Positions 32,275-43,509 are shown, counted from the stretch's first letter. The stretch: DNA of 64,000 bases from Aradus depressus (GCA_963662175.1 OY759218.1:6378001-6442000); one strand, 5' to 3'. Notes: generated from the letters alone by a model not told the origin. Program-made: numbers and translations.

Positions 32275-32710
32275 CCTGCCACCTCTCAAAATAATTTTAT
32301 ACTAGCGTTACTGGGTATAATGAGAAAGTCATTCTCAGAATCACGCTGTACAATGAAAACCGCTGACGTCAACTAATTACTTTCATATATCTAGTAATGT
32401 TAGTACGAAATAGATCATTAAAATACACAATTTCTTTGTCAAACTTCACTATATATACTCAAATACTCAACTAGTTTCGCCGTGTTAAGACATTATCAAG
32501 AGTTTATAAGTGACTCTTGATTATGCCTTAACACGGCGAAACGAGTTGAGTACCTATTTGAGAATATATAGTGAAGTTTGACAAATAAATTGTGTATTTT
32601 AATTATCTATTCCTAGAATGGAGCTTTACAAAGTAAATCTGGAAACCATAAATTATTAGTACGAAATGATTTTGAGAGGGGGAGCCACATCACATATTAC
32701 TTCCCCTGGC
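32275..32710. repeat. Family P head split by a palindromic MITE
   Basis: Head words TTATACTAGCGTTACTGGGT (32296) and AGTACGAAATGATTTTGAGA GGGGGAG (32660) flank an inserted 200-bp palindrome. Confidence 0.6.
32412..32609. mobile_element. Palindromic MITE of about 200 bp
   Basis: Left arm AGATCATTAAAATACACAAT ... TTCGCCGTGTTAAG is mirrored by CTTAACACGGCGAAACGAG ... ATTGTGTATTTTAATTATCT, about 80 bases per arm with a small inner hairpin (TCAAGAGT/ACTCTTGA). Confidence 0.8.
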
Positions 32711-32835
32711 TATAGGAAGCCCCTATGTAGCTATTGATTTTTAGCTGAAACGGTCGATTGATTTCGGAGGGAGAGTGAAAACTCAGTTCATTATTCTTTC
32801 TGGGGAAGTAGATTGCCGGTGATTCCTTAATTTTC
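32700..32835 (+). repeat. Family H end fragment
   Basis: ACTTCCCCTGGCTATAGG then GGGGAAGTAGATTGCCGGTG ATTCC; mostly deleted between. Confidence 0.55.
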
Positions 32836-33094
32836 TTTTACTTTAAAAATCTCTTCAGTTGTGAATATAATACAAAGTATGATGTAATTCTTAACGCTAT
32901 GTCCATAAATTGTTTTGGATTTCAAAGAACTGTGATGGATGGATGACTTCAGAATCCATACAGAATTTATTTATGCGAAGCCATGAAATTTCTCGAAGGA
33001 GATGAAATGAAACATACAAAAAGGTTTCATATTCGAAATATTTTTCCTCGTTCCTCTCTTCGAATTCTCAATATTAATAATATTTATTTCCGTT

Positions 33095-33310
33095 AAACCA
33101 TAACATAACCATAGGATACGTCATAAGAATGTATACATTAAGATAGTTTATAAATTAGATACATACAGCTACTAACTGTTAGATTCTGGCACACATGTGA
33201 TTAGTAATAACAATACTATTAAAAAAAAAAATGAGATGAATAAATAAATACTTGAAAATATGAGCACAAAAATAATAATATTAATAAATACAGTTAGAAG
33301 TAGACTGTTT
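33095..33310 (-). repeat. Family T copy, inverted
   Basis: ATAGGATACGTCATAAGAAT GTATACATTAAGATAG, ATAAATACTTGAAAATATGA. Confidence 0.6.
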
Positions 33311-33399
33311 TTAATTTAATTAAAATTAAGATATATAATATATATCTTAATTTTAATTATATCGATTATATTATCGATATATTCATTATATTATAATGA

Positions 33400-33615
33400 A
33401 TATATCGACATGAAATTTTATATTTAAATTCAAAACCCCATAAGCATATTACCTACCAATTTTTCGCGAAATCGGTTGAAGGGAAGAGGGAGGGTCGACT
33501 CAAATACCATAATAATTGCCGATGTAAGGAATGTATCGAAATAAAATTTAGTATGAGGATTCAGAAAGTCAAATTAAAAGGAAAATACATCGCCGGTGAT
33601 TCAACGACTATTTTT
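33400..33615 (+). repeat. Family H fragment
   Basis: ATCGACATGAAATTTTATAT, TTGCCGATGTAAGGAATGTA, CATCGCCGGTGATTCAACGA. Confidence 0.65.
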
Positions 33616-33849
33616 ATGTAAATACATTATTGCATTTATCTATATATATGACATTTCTTCTAATTTGTACGTAATTTATTGTTTGTGGTTATTTCGTATA
33701 TGAATTTAGATAGGCAGCAACGGGAAATCTACCGGTCGCACTTGAAAGTCTATAGCCTCTCGTGTGGCCGTGGAGGGATCAAAAAAGGATCTTTGACTTT
33801 GGAAATATGCAATACTTCGCCAGACCTTAAATTAATCAATAACGTTCTT

Positions 33850-34280
33850 CCCAATCAATAGTTGACTTACATAGTGGCTTCTGAATCCTGTACTAAATTT
33901 TGTGTCGATACATTCATTACATCGGCAGTTATCAGGATTTTAGAGTCGAGCCCCCTCCTCAGATCCATCGCTTCTCTTCGACCGATTCTGCGAAAAAAAT
34001 TAATAGTTATAAGGTTTTTTTTTTTTGTTAAACCTCCCCCTAATCTCTATTCCCTTTGGCTGAAAATTGATGTCTCGACTTTTTCGGGTTCTGGATATAA
34101 AATTCCGTGTCGATACATTCTATCTATCGGGAGGAATCGCGTTCTCAGGTTCACAAGGATGGACTTTTTTCTTTTTCATTTTTGGAATCAGAAGGTCGGG
34201 AAACATAAAATTCTGGTGAAAACAACATCAAACGTCTAATTACATAACTTCCCCTATAAGTATAGCTGAGAAAGTAAAAG
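33850..34280 (-). repeat. Family H copy, partial
   Basis: CAATCAATAGTTGACTTACA, three subrepeats, ending ACTTCCCCTATAAGTATAGC TGAGAAAGTAAA. Confidence 0.7.
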
Positions 34281-34639
34281 TCAGGGATACAGTCTGGCCG
34301 AATAAGATGTTGATCATGAACTAATGGCTACGAAATAAAAATGTTTCCAGCATCTGCTCTAGAGTACTAATTCCATGATGGCGAGAACACATCTGCTCGC
34401 GAACAGAGGGTTGAGCATGCCTGACACATGATACCGCTCATCAGTATCCACGATAGGGTACCTCCAGGCCAACCTAATTTGAATATGCTTTAGTTTCCAG
34501 CTCAATTTGGACTCAACGAAACTGCAACGTACTTTGAATCACAAAATCCGTCAATTAACCTCCTTGGATATGGGTGCATTAGGGGAACAACTCATAAGAA
34601 GATTTTGCTCGTCCCCTCGAAAAAAATTTCCCCCCAAAA

Positions 34640-34860
34640 AAATCCTGTCGGCGCCGTTATGTTTTTCAAGATATATCTACTGACATTCAAGAAATATAAT
34701 CCTGCCAGTGCTCATATGTTTATCAAGATGAACCTGTTGGGCCATTCAAGAAACATAATCCGACGGGTGTTCTTATGTATATCAAGATAAATCTGCTGCC
34801 AATCAAGAAACATAGTACAACGGGTGTTCTTATGTTCTTCAAGATGAGAGATTTCTAAAA
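34640..34860. repeat. Minisatellite, about four units of 57 bp
   Basis: Units carry TTATGTTTTTCAAGATATAT and CATTCAAGAAACATAATCC; starts near 34653, 34709, 34768 and 34826. The frames on both strands here follow the repeat. Confidence 0.8.
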
Positions 34861-34979
34861 TAATAGAAGATAGTCTATGAAAATCCTTTTTGATTTCCCT
34901 GATAATAAGAATGAAACAGGATTTGGAGGCAGCGAGGAGGGGGTTTAGAGTGATAACATTGTTCCAAAACATGACATTT

Positions 34980-35832
34980 CCATCTATTAAGTAATTTTCT
35001 TTATTATTATTATTATTTATTTATTCAATTTTCTATTTATTATTTTCTGATACTTTTTTCAAACATTTTATTCGTTTTTATTATTATTTTTTAAAAAATT
35101 ATTTTCTATTAACTTTTTTTTTCAATATTGCTATTTTATTTATGATAATTTATCATTTTCAATTTATTTATTATTTTTTTCCAACAATCTTGTCGCTCAG
35201 CCAACGTCGGAAAATAAAAAATAAATTTTCGAAGAGGGAATCCTTGACTTGTACGGTTCCAAATTGAACAAGTCCTGGAACCTAGAACTATTTGCTCTAG
35301 TCTGTGGAATGTGCCTCGTCCCCATATCTTAGCCCATGTTTCAACCCTATTTGAGTTTTCCAGTCACGTTGACTCCATTGCCCACCCAAGTTAGCCCTTT
35401 TCTGACCCTTCACTTCTCCTTAAGGCCCTTTTTGCTAAACCCCTCGCGCCTTCTTCTTGAAACCTCCCCTTCGATACTCAATTATCATTAGTAAAGTCAA
35501 AATGGGGGATTTTACGTGGACCATCTCTTGTAAACTACTACGAAAGGGATTCTGGGTGATGTCTGCGTCCTCAAGGCTAGCAGGAGTCCCGAAGAGAAGT
35601 AATAGTCCTGAGAGAAAATATATTTTGGTAAAAAGACAAAAAAATGTATTCGTTGGCCAAAAAGTATACGAGTACCTTAGACTCTTCCCAAATATTTATC
35701 AGAACCTCCCATTAGTAACGTTGATTTGAACTACCTAGTTATTTCTTTATTATTTTTTTTGGCCTTGTGTACGAAGCATATTAGCCATGAATCTTATAAT
35801 AGTGTTACCTAGTTATTTACGAAATCCATGAC
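34980..35832. other. No recognisable gene
   Basis: 34985-35190 is T-rich low complexity. 35200-35730 is GC-richer unique-looking sequence with a 90-codon plus frame (35457-35729) that I do not recognise. Confidence 0.4.
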
Positions 35833-36022
35833 CAGGGACGTAGCCAGGATTTTGAGCAGGGGGGAGCAAGGTTAGGTTACAGGGGGGGGGGGGGGGGGGG
35901 GGGTATAGACTTCCGGGGACACAGTCCACAGTTTCCGTAGTTAGCGTTGCAAACTTTTTGTTATTATTTTGGGAGACTCGGACCCCTAGAAGCCTCCCCT
36001 GAGGTAACCACTGACTGTAATA

Positions 36023-36184
36023 CTTAAGCTGACTTTACATGAGCAGCAAAAATGCAAAGCGCAGCAGCAGCAAATGCACGCTGTGGTTTCTGTGCTTCTA
36101 GAATTAAATGACTCATAGCCAATAACGTGCATTTGCTGCTGCTCCGCTTTGCATTTTTACTGCGCATGTAAAATCAGCTTTAAG
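36023..36184. mobile_element. Palindromic MITE nested in the hAT element
   Basis: CTTAAGCTGACTTTACATGA, GCAGCAAAAATGCAAAGCG, CAGCAGCAAATGCACG is mirrored by CGTGCATTTGCTGCTGCTCC ... CAGCTTTAAG; arms of about 57 bases. No coding. Confidence 0.75.
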
Positions 36185-36288
36185 AGTATAAAGTATAACA
36201 TACATGAAGATTCTGAGCGAGGAAATGAAATGATCGAATTGATGTATATTTAAAAAAAATTAATATAACTTGTTTTGTACATGTACAT

Positions 36289-39200
36289 TTAGGTAAAGCA
36301 CAATTTTCGTTTATTATCCGAAAATCGTGAAAGATCTTCCTCTTTGAAGTGTTCTCGATCGTTTTCTAGCAACGTTCTGTGCACGCTTAGCATGCAGAGA
36401 CCATTGAGACGATCTTGTATCATGGTAGATCTCAGCCATGTCTTCACACTCCTCAGGGTGCTGAATGTCCTCTCAATCGTAGCTGTTGTGCACGGCTGTG
36501 CCAAGCAAATCATCAACGCCTGTCTTGTCTGGGGGAAAAAGTATTCTGTTTCGTCCAAAACATCAATAAGGTCTAGTGCTTTCAGGTCTTTTTTTTCCAT
36601 GTTTTTCTCTTTCCACAGGTTGAACCACAGCTCTGTTTCATTTTGGAGCTCAGTCAGATTGTAAAATACAGCGATTTCTTTTGTTGCTTTCTTCAACTCC
36701 TCTATTGTGTTCATTAGGTAGGGGTACAATGATTGCAGTGCAAACGCCGGAGTTTGTTCATCAGAAAAACGGCGTTCAAGTGAGTTTTTGAAACAGTCTA
36801 GGTATAGTATGAATATGGCTCTCTTAAAATACTCGGTGAGGCAAATAGCTGGAGGATTAGAGCGGTGTTGCTGCCTTCTGGCAAATCTAGGAATGCTTAG
36901 CTCGAATCCTAGGGTCTCGGTAATTTTCTTCGCGTCATCAATGAGGCCGTTTATGTGTTCCTCAGCATCAGGACGGTGGGTAGTGATAACCGATGTGATT
37001 CGCCTAATATGCTGTGCACATTTTACCAAGTCAAGAGCTTTAGATTGCAGGGTGCTTACGACAGGCTCCAACAGGGCAGAGTATTTCGCTATAAGGCACA
37101 CACAAAATACAAAATTCCTTTTTGTTGCCGCTGAGTGTAGCTGAAATGCCCTTGTTCTGGTGGCAGCATTTCCTTCCTCGGACAGTTTCTGGAGTCCTTC
37201 CACAATGGCCACGAAGTTCAGCTTGAAAACACCAATACTTTTATACTTTTGAGACCACCTTGTTTCGCAAAGGAGAGGGATATTAGGCGTATACTTCCTT
37301 CGTAACACCGATTCACGAAAGAAGTTGATAACATCTTTTATTGTTGATACCGTGTTTCGCACTTCCGTGACATGGTTCAAGTCATTGACCACAAGATTCA
37401 GCTTATGACTGGAGCAGTGAAAATATAGTCCTTTAGTGAATTTGTCCTGTAATATTTTTTGCACGCCTCCGTCTTTACCAGCCATCGTTAAGCAACCATC
37501 ATACCCTTGCCCAACGCACTTCTCAGAATCAATACTTAGATCTTCGATAAATGCTTTTATTGCGTTGGCAATGGTCTCAGCATCCATTTGATCAATTGCC
37601 ACAAATCCTAAAAACTCCTCTCGAATTTGCATTTTTTCCTCATCGAAGAAACGGACTCCTATAGAAAGTTGCTCCTTTCCTGATATGTCTGCACTCTCGT
37701 CAGCTATAATGCTGAATGCCTGAGCCTTTCGAAGATCCTCAGCAATTGCTGTCTTTATTACTCTTCCACAGATGCTGATGATTTCGTTTTGAATTTGAGG
37801 TGACATGTACATCGCGTTTTTCTTCCCTTCTTGAGTGTGTTTTTTCAGAGCTTCATCACCAGCTTCAATTTTTAGTTGTATTAAGTCGAAGAAGACGCCG
37901 TCGTCTAGATTTTTTCCTCTCAAAGGCAGGTCATGAGTTCCACAGAATATTATCGTTGAAACTATTGATGACAACACTTTTTTGTTCCCTTCAATCGTTT
38001 TTTGATGGGCTGAATTCAACTGTTCAACAACCGGAATATCCTTGCTGAATGGTCTGGCTGCTGCTGCTGCTTCTTTGTGCCACTGACTAGCAACATGGCT
38101 TTTGCACTGATTATGCATGTCCTTGTACTTCAAAAAGGGCCTCACAATGAGTGAGCCTAGTACACCATGTACTAACTTGGGTGGAAATAGAACACAAAAA
38201 AGGCAAAACGGACCTTTTAGCCTTTTGGAATACTGCAACCAAGGACTGTAGAGCTCCAACCAGTCATGTCGAAACTTACTTTTTAAATGTTTGGCATCTT
38301 CATCAAAATTGTAAGATTGAGGTGGGACCCAGCAGCGTTGAAGCATTTCCATTCTTTGTGTTGATGTCATAAGTGAAGATCTCCCAACAAAATAACCAAT
38401 GTCATTGTCCTGATATGAATATGAACCTGCAGCTATGCTTGAAGGCCTTGCCTGAAGGCCAGGGACGCCATGGTCGAGGTCAAGAGGAAGCGCGGATGTC
38501 GAAAGTGTAGTATCAGTTTGAGGGACCTTTTGAGGCTCAGGCTCTCCACCGCTTGCAACTCGCTCTTCATCTTCATCACTCGAACTTCTTTCAGCACCAA
38601 CGCGCTTCCTCTTAGTCTTACTAGTCAATTCTAAAAATAAACATTTACATTAAGTCAAAATTAGAAACGCACAACGAGAACGCCAAAACAAATGCAAATG
38701 AACAATAGAACAATACACAACAATAAACAAAACATTATAGTCCAAGCTCCCATGGAACAAAAAGGTACCCGATCGAACACTCAAATTTGAGAGGTGAAAA
38801 TGCTTGGAAAACATATTACCCCCGCCAGATAGTAAACGTTTGTTAATTGATAGTTTACTGGCATTTCATTTCATGCCTATACAGGATGCCACTATGCAGA
38901 TGCATTTTTAAAAAAAGGAAAAGTCAAGCCTTTTAATTATCTTCTAAAACATCCTGAATTACAATCTGATTTTTCTTCACTCACTAATCCCGCAAATATA
39001 TTTCTCGATTATAAAATTAATATTATCCAAAAATTTACAGTTACACTACATAATGTTAAAAACTCTTCTACAGTTAATACAGCTCGGTTTGAACTATTTT
39101 TACAATTTTACAACTGTAATAGCGCGGAAGATAGGTTTCTGGAAGAAACAAAAAATATTAACAGTTGTCTCGTTCCTCCCTGTTGGCCTTCTTAATTATC

Positions 39201-39555
39201 AATTCAATATTTTCGTTTTCTATACTATTTTTTTTCAAAAACGATACATTATTTACCATAGATTGTGTAAATTTCAAGCAGGTGTTTTAAAAAGTAAATT
39301 CATTTTTTTTTAGCTAATTTCAAAAATTCATTTCACATATCAATTAATACATTTTTTCTAGTCTGGCGGGGGTAAAATGTTTTTTTATATGTTTTCCAGG
39401 CATTTTCACCTTTAAAATTTGAGATGTTTGATGGGGTACCTTCTTTTTGTGCCATGGGAGCTTGGACTATTAGGTTATCTATCTGAATCTCTAGGCTATT
39501 CAATTCAATTATAAAATAATTCAAGATACTTACTAAAAAACTTCCTAATATCCAT
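36289..39555 (-). CDS. hAT transposase (ZMYM1-like), two exons
   Basis: Cuts and joins DNA to move the hAT element; acts in the nucleus as a dimer. Exon 1 is 39534-39555: ATG then MDIRKFF, donor GTAAGTATC. Exon 2 is 36289-38630 after acceptor TTATTTTTAG; joining gives K-L-T-S-K-T-K-R-K-R, a basic likely nuclear signal. The 38628 codon is TTG, so the spliced ATG start is preferred; MDIRKFF is a common start in this family. About 787 residues, family-typical. In order: acidic N terminus; TTF-type zinc finger at about 115-195 (FCLFCVLF, CKSH..SQWH); DUF4371-like region; first catalytic D in SIIADESADISGKEQ (about 318); second in GQGYDGCLTMAG (about 385); HCSSHKLNLVV; C-terminal dimerisation block CTTATIERTFSTLRSVKTWL (about 720-745). 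No internal stop. A MITE sits in the intron. Confidence 0.9.
38738..39469. mobile_element. 732-bp inverted-repeat element in the hAT intron
   Basis: Ends TAGTCCAAGCTCCCATGG in inverted orientation, arms of about 110 bases including ACCCCCGCCAGA. The 3-bp duplication TTA lies at 38735-38737 and 39470-39472, typical of PIF/Harbinger-type insertion. The interior carries a plus-strand coding fragment. Confidence 0.82.
38854..39195 (+). pseudogene. Captured protein fragment (TGCxxxxAF...GK family), partial
   Basis: About 113 open codons from after a TAG at 38851 to a TAA at 39193: TGCHYADAFLKKGKVKPFNY, LLKHPELQSDFSSL, ARFELFLQFYNCNSAEDRFL and SCLVPPCWPS. From memory this matches the C-terminal part of an uncharacterised protein family often found with metazoan repeats (TGCDTxSxF.GKGK...LL; R..LF...; LPPC...L). 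No start codon. It is a fragment carried inside the inverted-repeat element. Function unknown. Confidence 0.55.
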
Positions 39556-39899
39556 GCTAATTTTAATAATTTTATGCAAATATGGAAAACAGTCAAAACG
39601 GAACGGAACTGTTGTGAAAACTTCGTCAAAACCTCAAAACAAACTGTCACGTGAACACAAACACAGTGAACAGTTACAGCACATGGCCTGCGCCCTGCAC
39701 TTACAACAGCTGATTGCTGATTTAGGAGTCAGAAGCACGGGAAATTTGATGATCCTATGGTAACTTGCAAGCAATGCATTTTTAATAAAAACTATTTTTT
39801 TAGTTTATTTAATTTTTATATTGTTTTTTTCTCTGGCCAGGGGGGGGGGCACGTGCCCCCCCCCCCCCCTGCCCCCCTGGCTACGCCCATGTCCATGAC

Positions 39900-39990
39900 C
39901 CAAGGAGGGAGTTCTACCTACGAAATAAAACTCACTGCCGGATGGGATTCGAATCCGCAAACCATGGTGAGACCATGGCTCCCCATTTAT
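39900..39990 (-). mobile_element. SINE-B fragment
   Basis: GGAGGGAGTTCTACCTACGA AATAAAAC and GATGGGATTCGAATCCGCAA ACCATGGTGAGACCATGG are the reverse of the SINE-B head and mid part at 46450-46510. It abuts the hAT target duplication, so hAT probably inserted into it or beside it. Confidence 0.75.
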
Positions 39991-40335
39991 TTGTTATAAT
40001 TGTTATTATTATTATTTGTTCTCTTTTCTATATTTAGCTCATTGTGACCTGATGAAGGGACGTAAGACAGTCCCGAAATATAGACGTGAAAAAGACACTT
40101 CCGGAAGAGTTATAAAAAATATTTATCTTTATTTTAATCAAAGTAAAAACTGTATCTACTAATTATTTTTGTAATCATATATTTTGAAGTATTTATCTAT
40201 TCATTTTATTTTTTAATAGTATTGTTATTACTAATCTCATGTGTGTCAGACTCTAAGAGTTAATAACTGATTATGTATCTAATTTATAAACTATCTTAAT
40301 GTATATACCTAATGACGTATCCTATTACCATAGTA
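39990..40335 (+). repeat. Penelope-type terminal motif plus family T
   Basis: GACCTGATGAAGGGACGTAA GACAGTCCCGAAATATAG then GTATCTACTAATTATTTTTG ... TCTAATTTATAAACTATC. Interrupted by SINE-A at about 40336; resumes at 40915 (GTTACGGTTCAACGG). Confidence 0.6.
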
Positions 40336-40540
40336 GGGGGCGCTGATAGCTCAGAAGAAGCGAGCTAGCCTACTGAGCACATGATCGCGGGTACGAAACA
40401 GGACCGAGATCTTTAGAATTTTTATCTGGGTGATGAAAAAACCTTAAGCACACCGACCTTCGGATGGAACGTTAAGAGATGGTTCCGAACCTCTACGATG
40501 TCAGGTACTCCTTAAAGACCCCTGCCCTAAGAGTCACAAT
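40336..40540 (+). mobile_element. SINE-A copy, diverged, 3'-cut by a second SINE-A
   Basis: GGGGGCGCTGATAGCTCAGA head (A box), ATCGCGGGTACGAAACAGG (weak B box), then TTCGGATGGAACGTTAAGAG. The next copy inserted into its tail. Confidence 0.82.
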
Positions 40541-40554
40541 AACTAACTAACATG

Positions 40555-40900
40555 GAGGGCGCCGGTAGCTCAGTGGTATGCGTGCTTGACTTCTGAGCTC
40601 AAGGTCGTGGGTTCGTAACCCGACCGAGGCCCTTAGTTTATTTTATCTGGGAGGTAAAATAAACTTAAGCACGCCGTCCTTCGGATGGGACGTTAAGCGA
40701 TGGTCCCGAGCCTGTACGATGTCAGGTACTCGTTAAAGACCCCTAACCTAGATGAATAAAAATTTAGGGTAGGCAAAATTTAGGACTCCCACAGTAGAGT
40801 CGGGCTCATGTCCACCAGAGTGACGAAAGAGCGCTCTGGTAGTAGGCGATATGACCTCGTTGTTAAAGCCCGGGCATGAGTCATAAAACCAAACCAAACC
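40555..40900 (+). mobile_element. SINE-A, full-length reference copy (346 bp)
   Basis: tRNA-derived head GGGCGCCGGTAGCTCAGTGG (A box TAGCTCAGTGG) and GTGGGTTCGTAACCCG (B box GGTTCGTAACC) for RNA polymerase III. Body GACGTTAAGCGATGGTCCCG, ACTCGTTAAAGACCCC, CCAGAGTGACGAAAGAGCGC, CCCGGGCATGAGTCATAAAA, and a simple (AAACC)n tail. A 14-bp target duplication AACTAACTAACATG lies at 40541-40554 and 40901-40914. No protein; mobilised by a LINE in trans. Confidence 0.95.
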
Positions 40901-41616
40901 AACTAACTAACATGTTACGGTTCAACGGAAATAAATATTATTATCATTTGCTGTTGAGGTTAAAAGTATAATAGAACATTTTTATTTTTATTTTAAAGTT
41001 TTTAATACATTGTTGCTAAGTATTTAGGAAACAATATGCCTAAAGTAGTCAGGCTCTCGAAGCTCGCTGATTGGTTGGGACAGAACACGCTATCTCCGAT
41101 TGGTGAATATCATCACACTCCAATCAGTTTAGATTCATCATAGACGCTAAGAAATATTTTAAAAATGGCTACTCAGTGTGTATACACTTCATACAGAGAA
41201 TGCAGGACGCAAATTATGCATCATTAGTGCCATATATCTATCAGTGATTGGGTGCATATAAATTGTATGTTATGTATTTATAATTGTAATTAATTTTTAG
41301 ACATCTATGGCTTGCATTAGTTCAATAAGGTCAAAAAGAAGAGATGCGTTTGTTGAGTGCTTAAATAAAGGTGAAGTACAGAAAATGCAACTTATTCATT
41401 GAATGAACCACTATTTCGACTCTTATCTACAGAGCTAATGCAATTTTTAGACTCCAAAAAAAAAAAAAAAAAGATTAAAATTATATAATATATTATTTAC
41501 AGCATCACCTCTCCTATTTATTTTCTGTCTTCTCAAAAAATAGCAATTACAAACGTTTCAGGAAGCACTCCCATCTTCATAGATACAATCCATCTGTTCT
41601 TTAGGTTAACTATTGT

Positions 41617-41957
41617 TTCTGTCAATCAGAATCTTCCTTTTATAGAACATATCTATTGAGTCAACTTCTATATTTTAACACCTATATAGTCAGTTTTGAC
41701 TCAATAAATACGTTCTATAAAAGGAAGATCAATCAGAATCTTCCTTTTATAGAACATATCTATTGAGTCAACTTCTATATTTTAACACCTATATAGTCAG
41801 TTTTGACTCAATAAATACGTTCTATAAAAGGAAGATCAATCAGAATCTTCCTTTTATAGAACATTTCTATTGAGTCAACTTCTATATTTTAACACCTATA
41901 TAGTCAGTTTTGACATAATAAATATGTTCTATAAAAGGAAGATTCTGATTGACAGAA
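41617..41957. repeat. Three tandem 107-bp hairpin units within one inverted-repeat element
   Basis: Units start at 41623, 41730 and 41837. Each is itself a hairpin: ATCTTCCTTTTATAGAAC...ATTGAGTCAA against TTGACTCAAT...GTTCTATAAAAGGAAGAT around a 30-base loop. The outer ends TTCTGTCAATCAGAATCTTC are inverted at both sides (41617 and 41957). The first two units are almost identical; the third has a few changes. Confidence 0.93.
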
Positions 41958-42094
41958 GGACTAATTAACATAAAGAACATGTGAATTATAGATGAACAAA
42001 AAATAAATGGGAGAAGTAATGCTGTAAAAATATGTTATGTATAAATAAAAAATCTCCTTACCCAACCCAAAATAAATAAAATTATACTCCCTCC

Positions 42095-42795
42095 CCCTTC
42101 TCCTTCTCAAAATCATTTCATACGAAATGCTTTTGAAAAAGGAGGGAAGGGAAAAGATCTGTAAAAAAGTGGTTGGTATATGAAAGTCCTGTAATGGCCC
42201 ATATCGCATATATTTCATTTTTTCTTAATTTCTAATATTTTTCAAAAAATCATCAATAATAAAATTTGTTGCTACGTCTTGAAATTTAAACATTACTTAG
42301 AAATATACAGAAATTTAATGGACATTCTTTGGGACGTCATAAGTCGTTTTTTCGTTTTATCTCAAATCTGAGGAGAAATAAGCGATTGGAATTTGATAAG
42401 GAAAATGTTTGGTTAGGACCATTGCTCTGATAAGGCCTATCAGGTTAGGCCAACTGTTTTCGCTTAAATCAAGCAAACGTCTTAAAAAATGCTTTTCAAG
42501 ACGTAATTTTAGGACATTTTTCCGGATGAATCTCACAAACCAAGCAATATTCATAAAAATGTATTTGATAAAAAATGTTCTTTTTAGTTTTCTCTACAAT
42601 TTGTATTCCAAAGGAATTTGGATTGGATCATAAATATAAGATGTATCTTGTAAAATGTACTTAGGCCTCAAAGTAAACTGGACTTAATTCTCGTCCGATT
42701 TCAACCAGATCTAAGTTAGCAAGCACATCATCAGGGATAATGGTCAAAATGTATTCAGGGGACCTTGAAACGTGATTTCGAAATTTTTTGAGTTA
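42095..42795 (+). repeat. Family P copy
   Basis: CCTTCTCAAAATCATTTCAT ACGAAATGCTTTTGAAAAAG head, GTGGTTGGTATATGAAAGTC, arm to GACCTTGAAACGTGATTTCG. Confidence 0.7.
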
Positions 42796-42799
42796 AAGG

Positions 42800-43140
42800 A
42801 TCTTTTGAATAAAAAATAAAGAAAAAACGTATGTTTTAAAAAAAATATTGTGTATTTCACAAAATTAAATATAATATTAAATATACTTTCGGTATTGCTA
42901 TCATCTTCAGCCACATCTTAACCAATACTAAATGGAACTTCAACACAATCCAAACGGTGCCCTTTTTTCAGCCCCTACGGGATTTTTCTCTGTCCCTCCT
43001 AGTTAAGTCTTAAAATATGAAAAACATTCAAAATAAAACTTCGTATCTTTTAATGTTTTCCATATTTTAAGACTACCTACGTTTTTTCTTCATTTGTTAT
43101 TAAATGTTTCACAATATCTTTGTAAAAAAAATGTTAAGGA
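42800..43140 (+). repeat. Penelope-associated tail, folded back
   Basis: AATAAAGAAAAAACGTATGT ... TTTCGGTATTGCTATCATCT TCAG, then AGCCCCTACGGGATTTTTCT, and a reverse portion CTACGTTTTTTCTTCATTTG TTATTAAATGTTTCACAATA. Matches 53395-53600. Confidence 0.55.
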
Positions 43141-43509
43141 TCTTTTGAATATTTTTTTTGATAGCGATAGACATATTCAATGTCCCAGAACTGTGCATTT
43201 TCTTGTAGTAACATTGGGAACCTCATAATACAAATGAATCCAAGAAAATTGTCACCAACGTTTATTTATGATAATTCGATTGGTTGTGAAGAAGGGAGAT
43301 ATATTAAAGACGGGGTAACTTTATCACTAAATTTACATAAGCATATTTCTCAATTTTGAAATATACCAAGAAGCACTGATGACAAGAAATATGTAAACTA
43401 GTCATATATCTTCATCGATCACAAAGATGTATATACATTCATCCATCAATCGGGAAATATTTCTTCGAATCGGCTTCCTTGCATATTTTTCCTTTTATTT
43501 GTTCAACAT

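Larger units (their letters stand above)
35833..39891 (-). mobile_element. Full-length hAT transposon, about 4.06 kb
   Basis: Terminal repeats: left CAGGGACGTAGCCAGG, right (reverse) CATGGGCGTAGCCAGG. The 8-bp target duplication TCCATGAC lies at 35825-35832 and 39892-39899. Both subterminal regions carry long G runs on the outward strand (22 G at 35882-35903; mixed G/C runs at 39841-39877). It encodes a complete-looking spliced transposase on the minus strand and carries two nested palindromic elements (36023-36184 and 38738-39469). Intact coding, clear ends and an exact duplication suggest recent mobility; autonomy is inferred, not shown. Confidence 0.93.

Noticed and set aside
36344..38372. 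Plus-strand frames antisense to the hAT transposase
   Set aside because: They are shadows of the long minus-strand frame and have no family resemblance.
40555..40640. A tRNA gene in the SINE-A head
   Set aside because: A and B boxes are present, but the stem pairing is poor, the sequence is repeated many times in the window and is enclosed by a target duplication.
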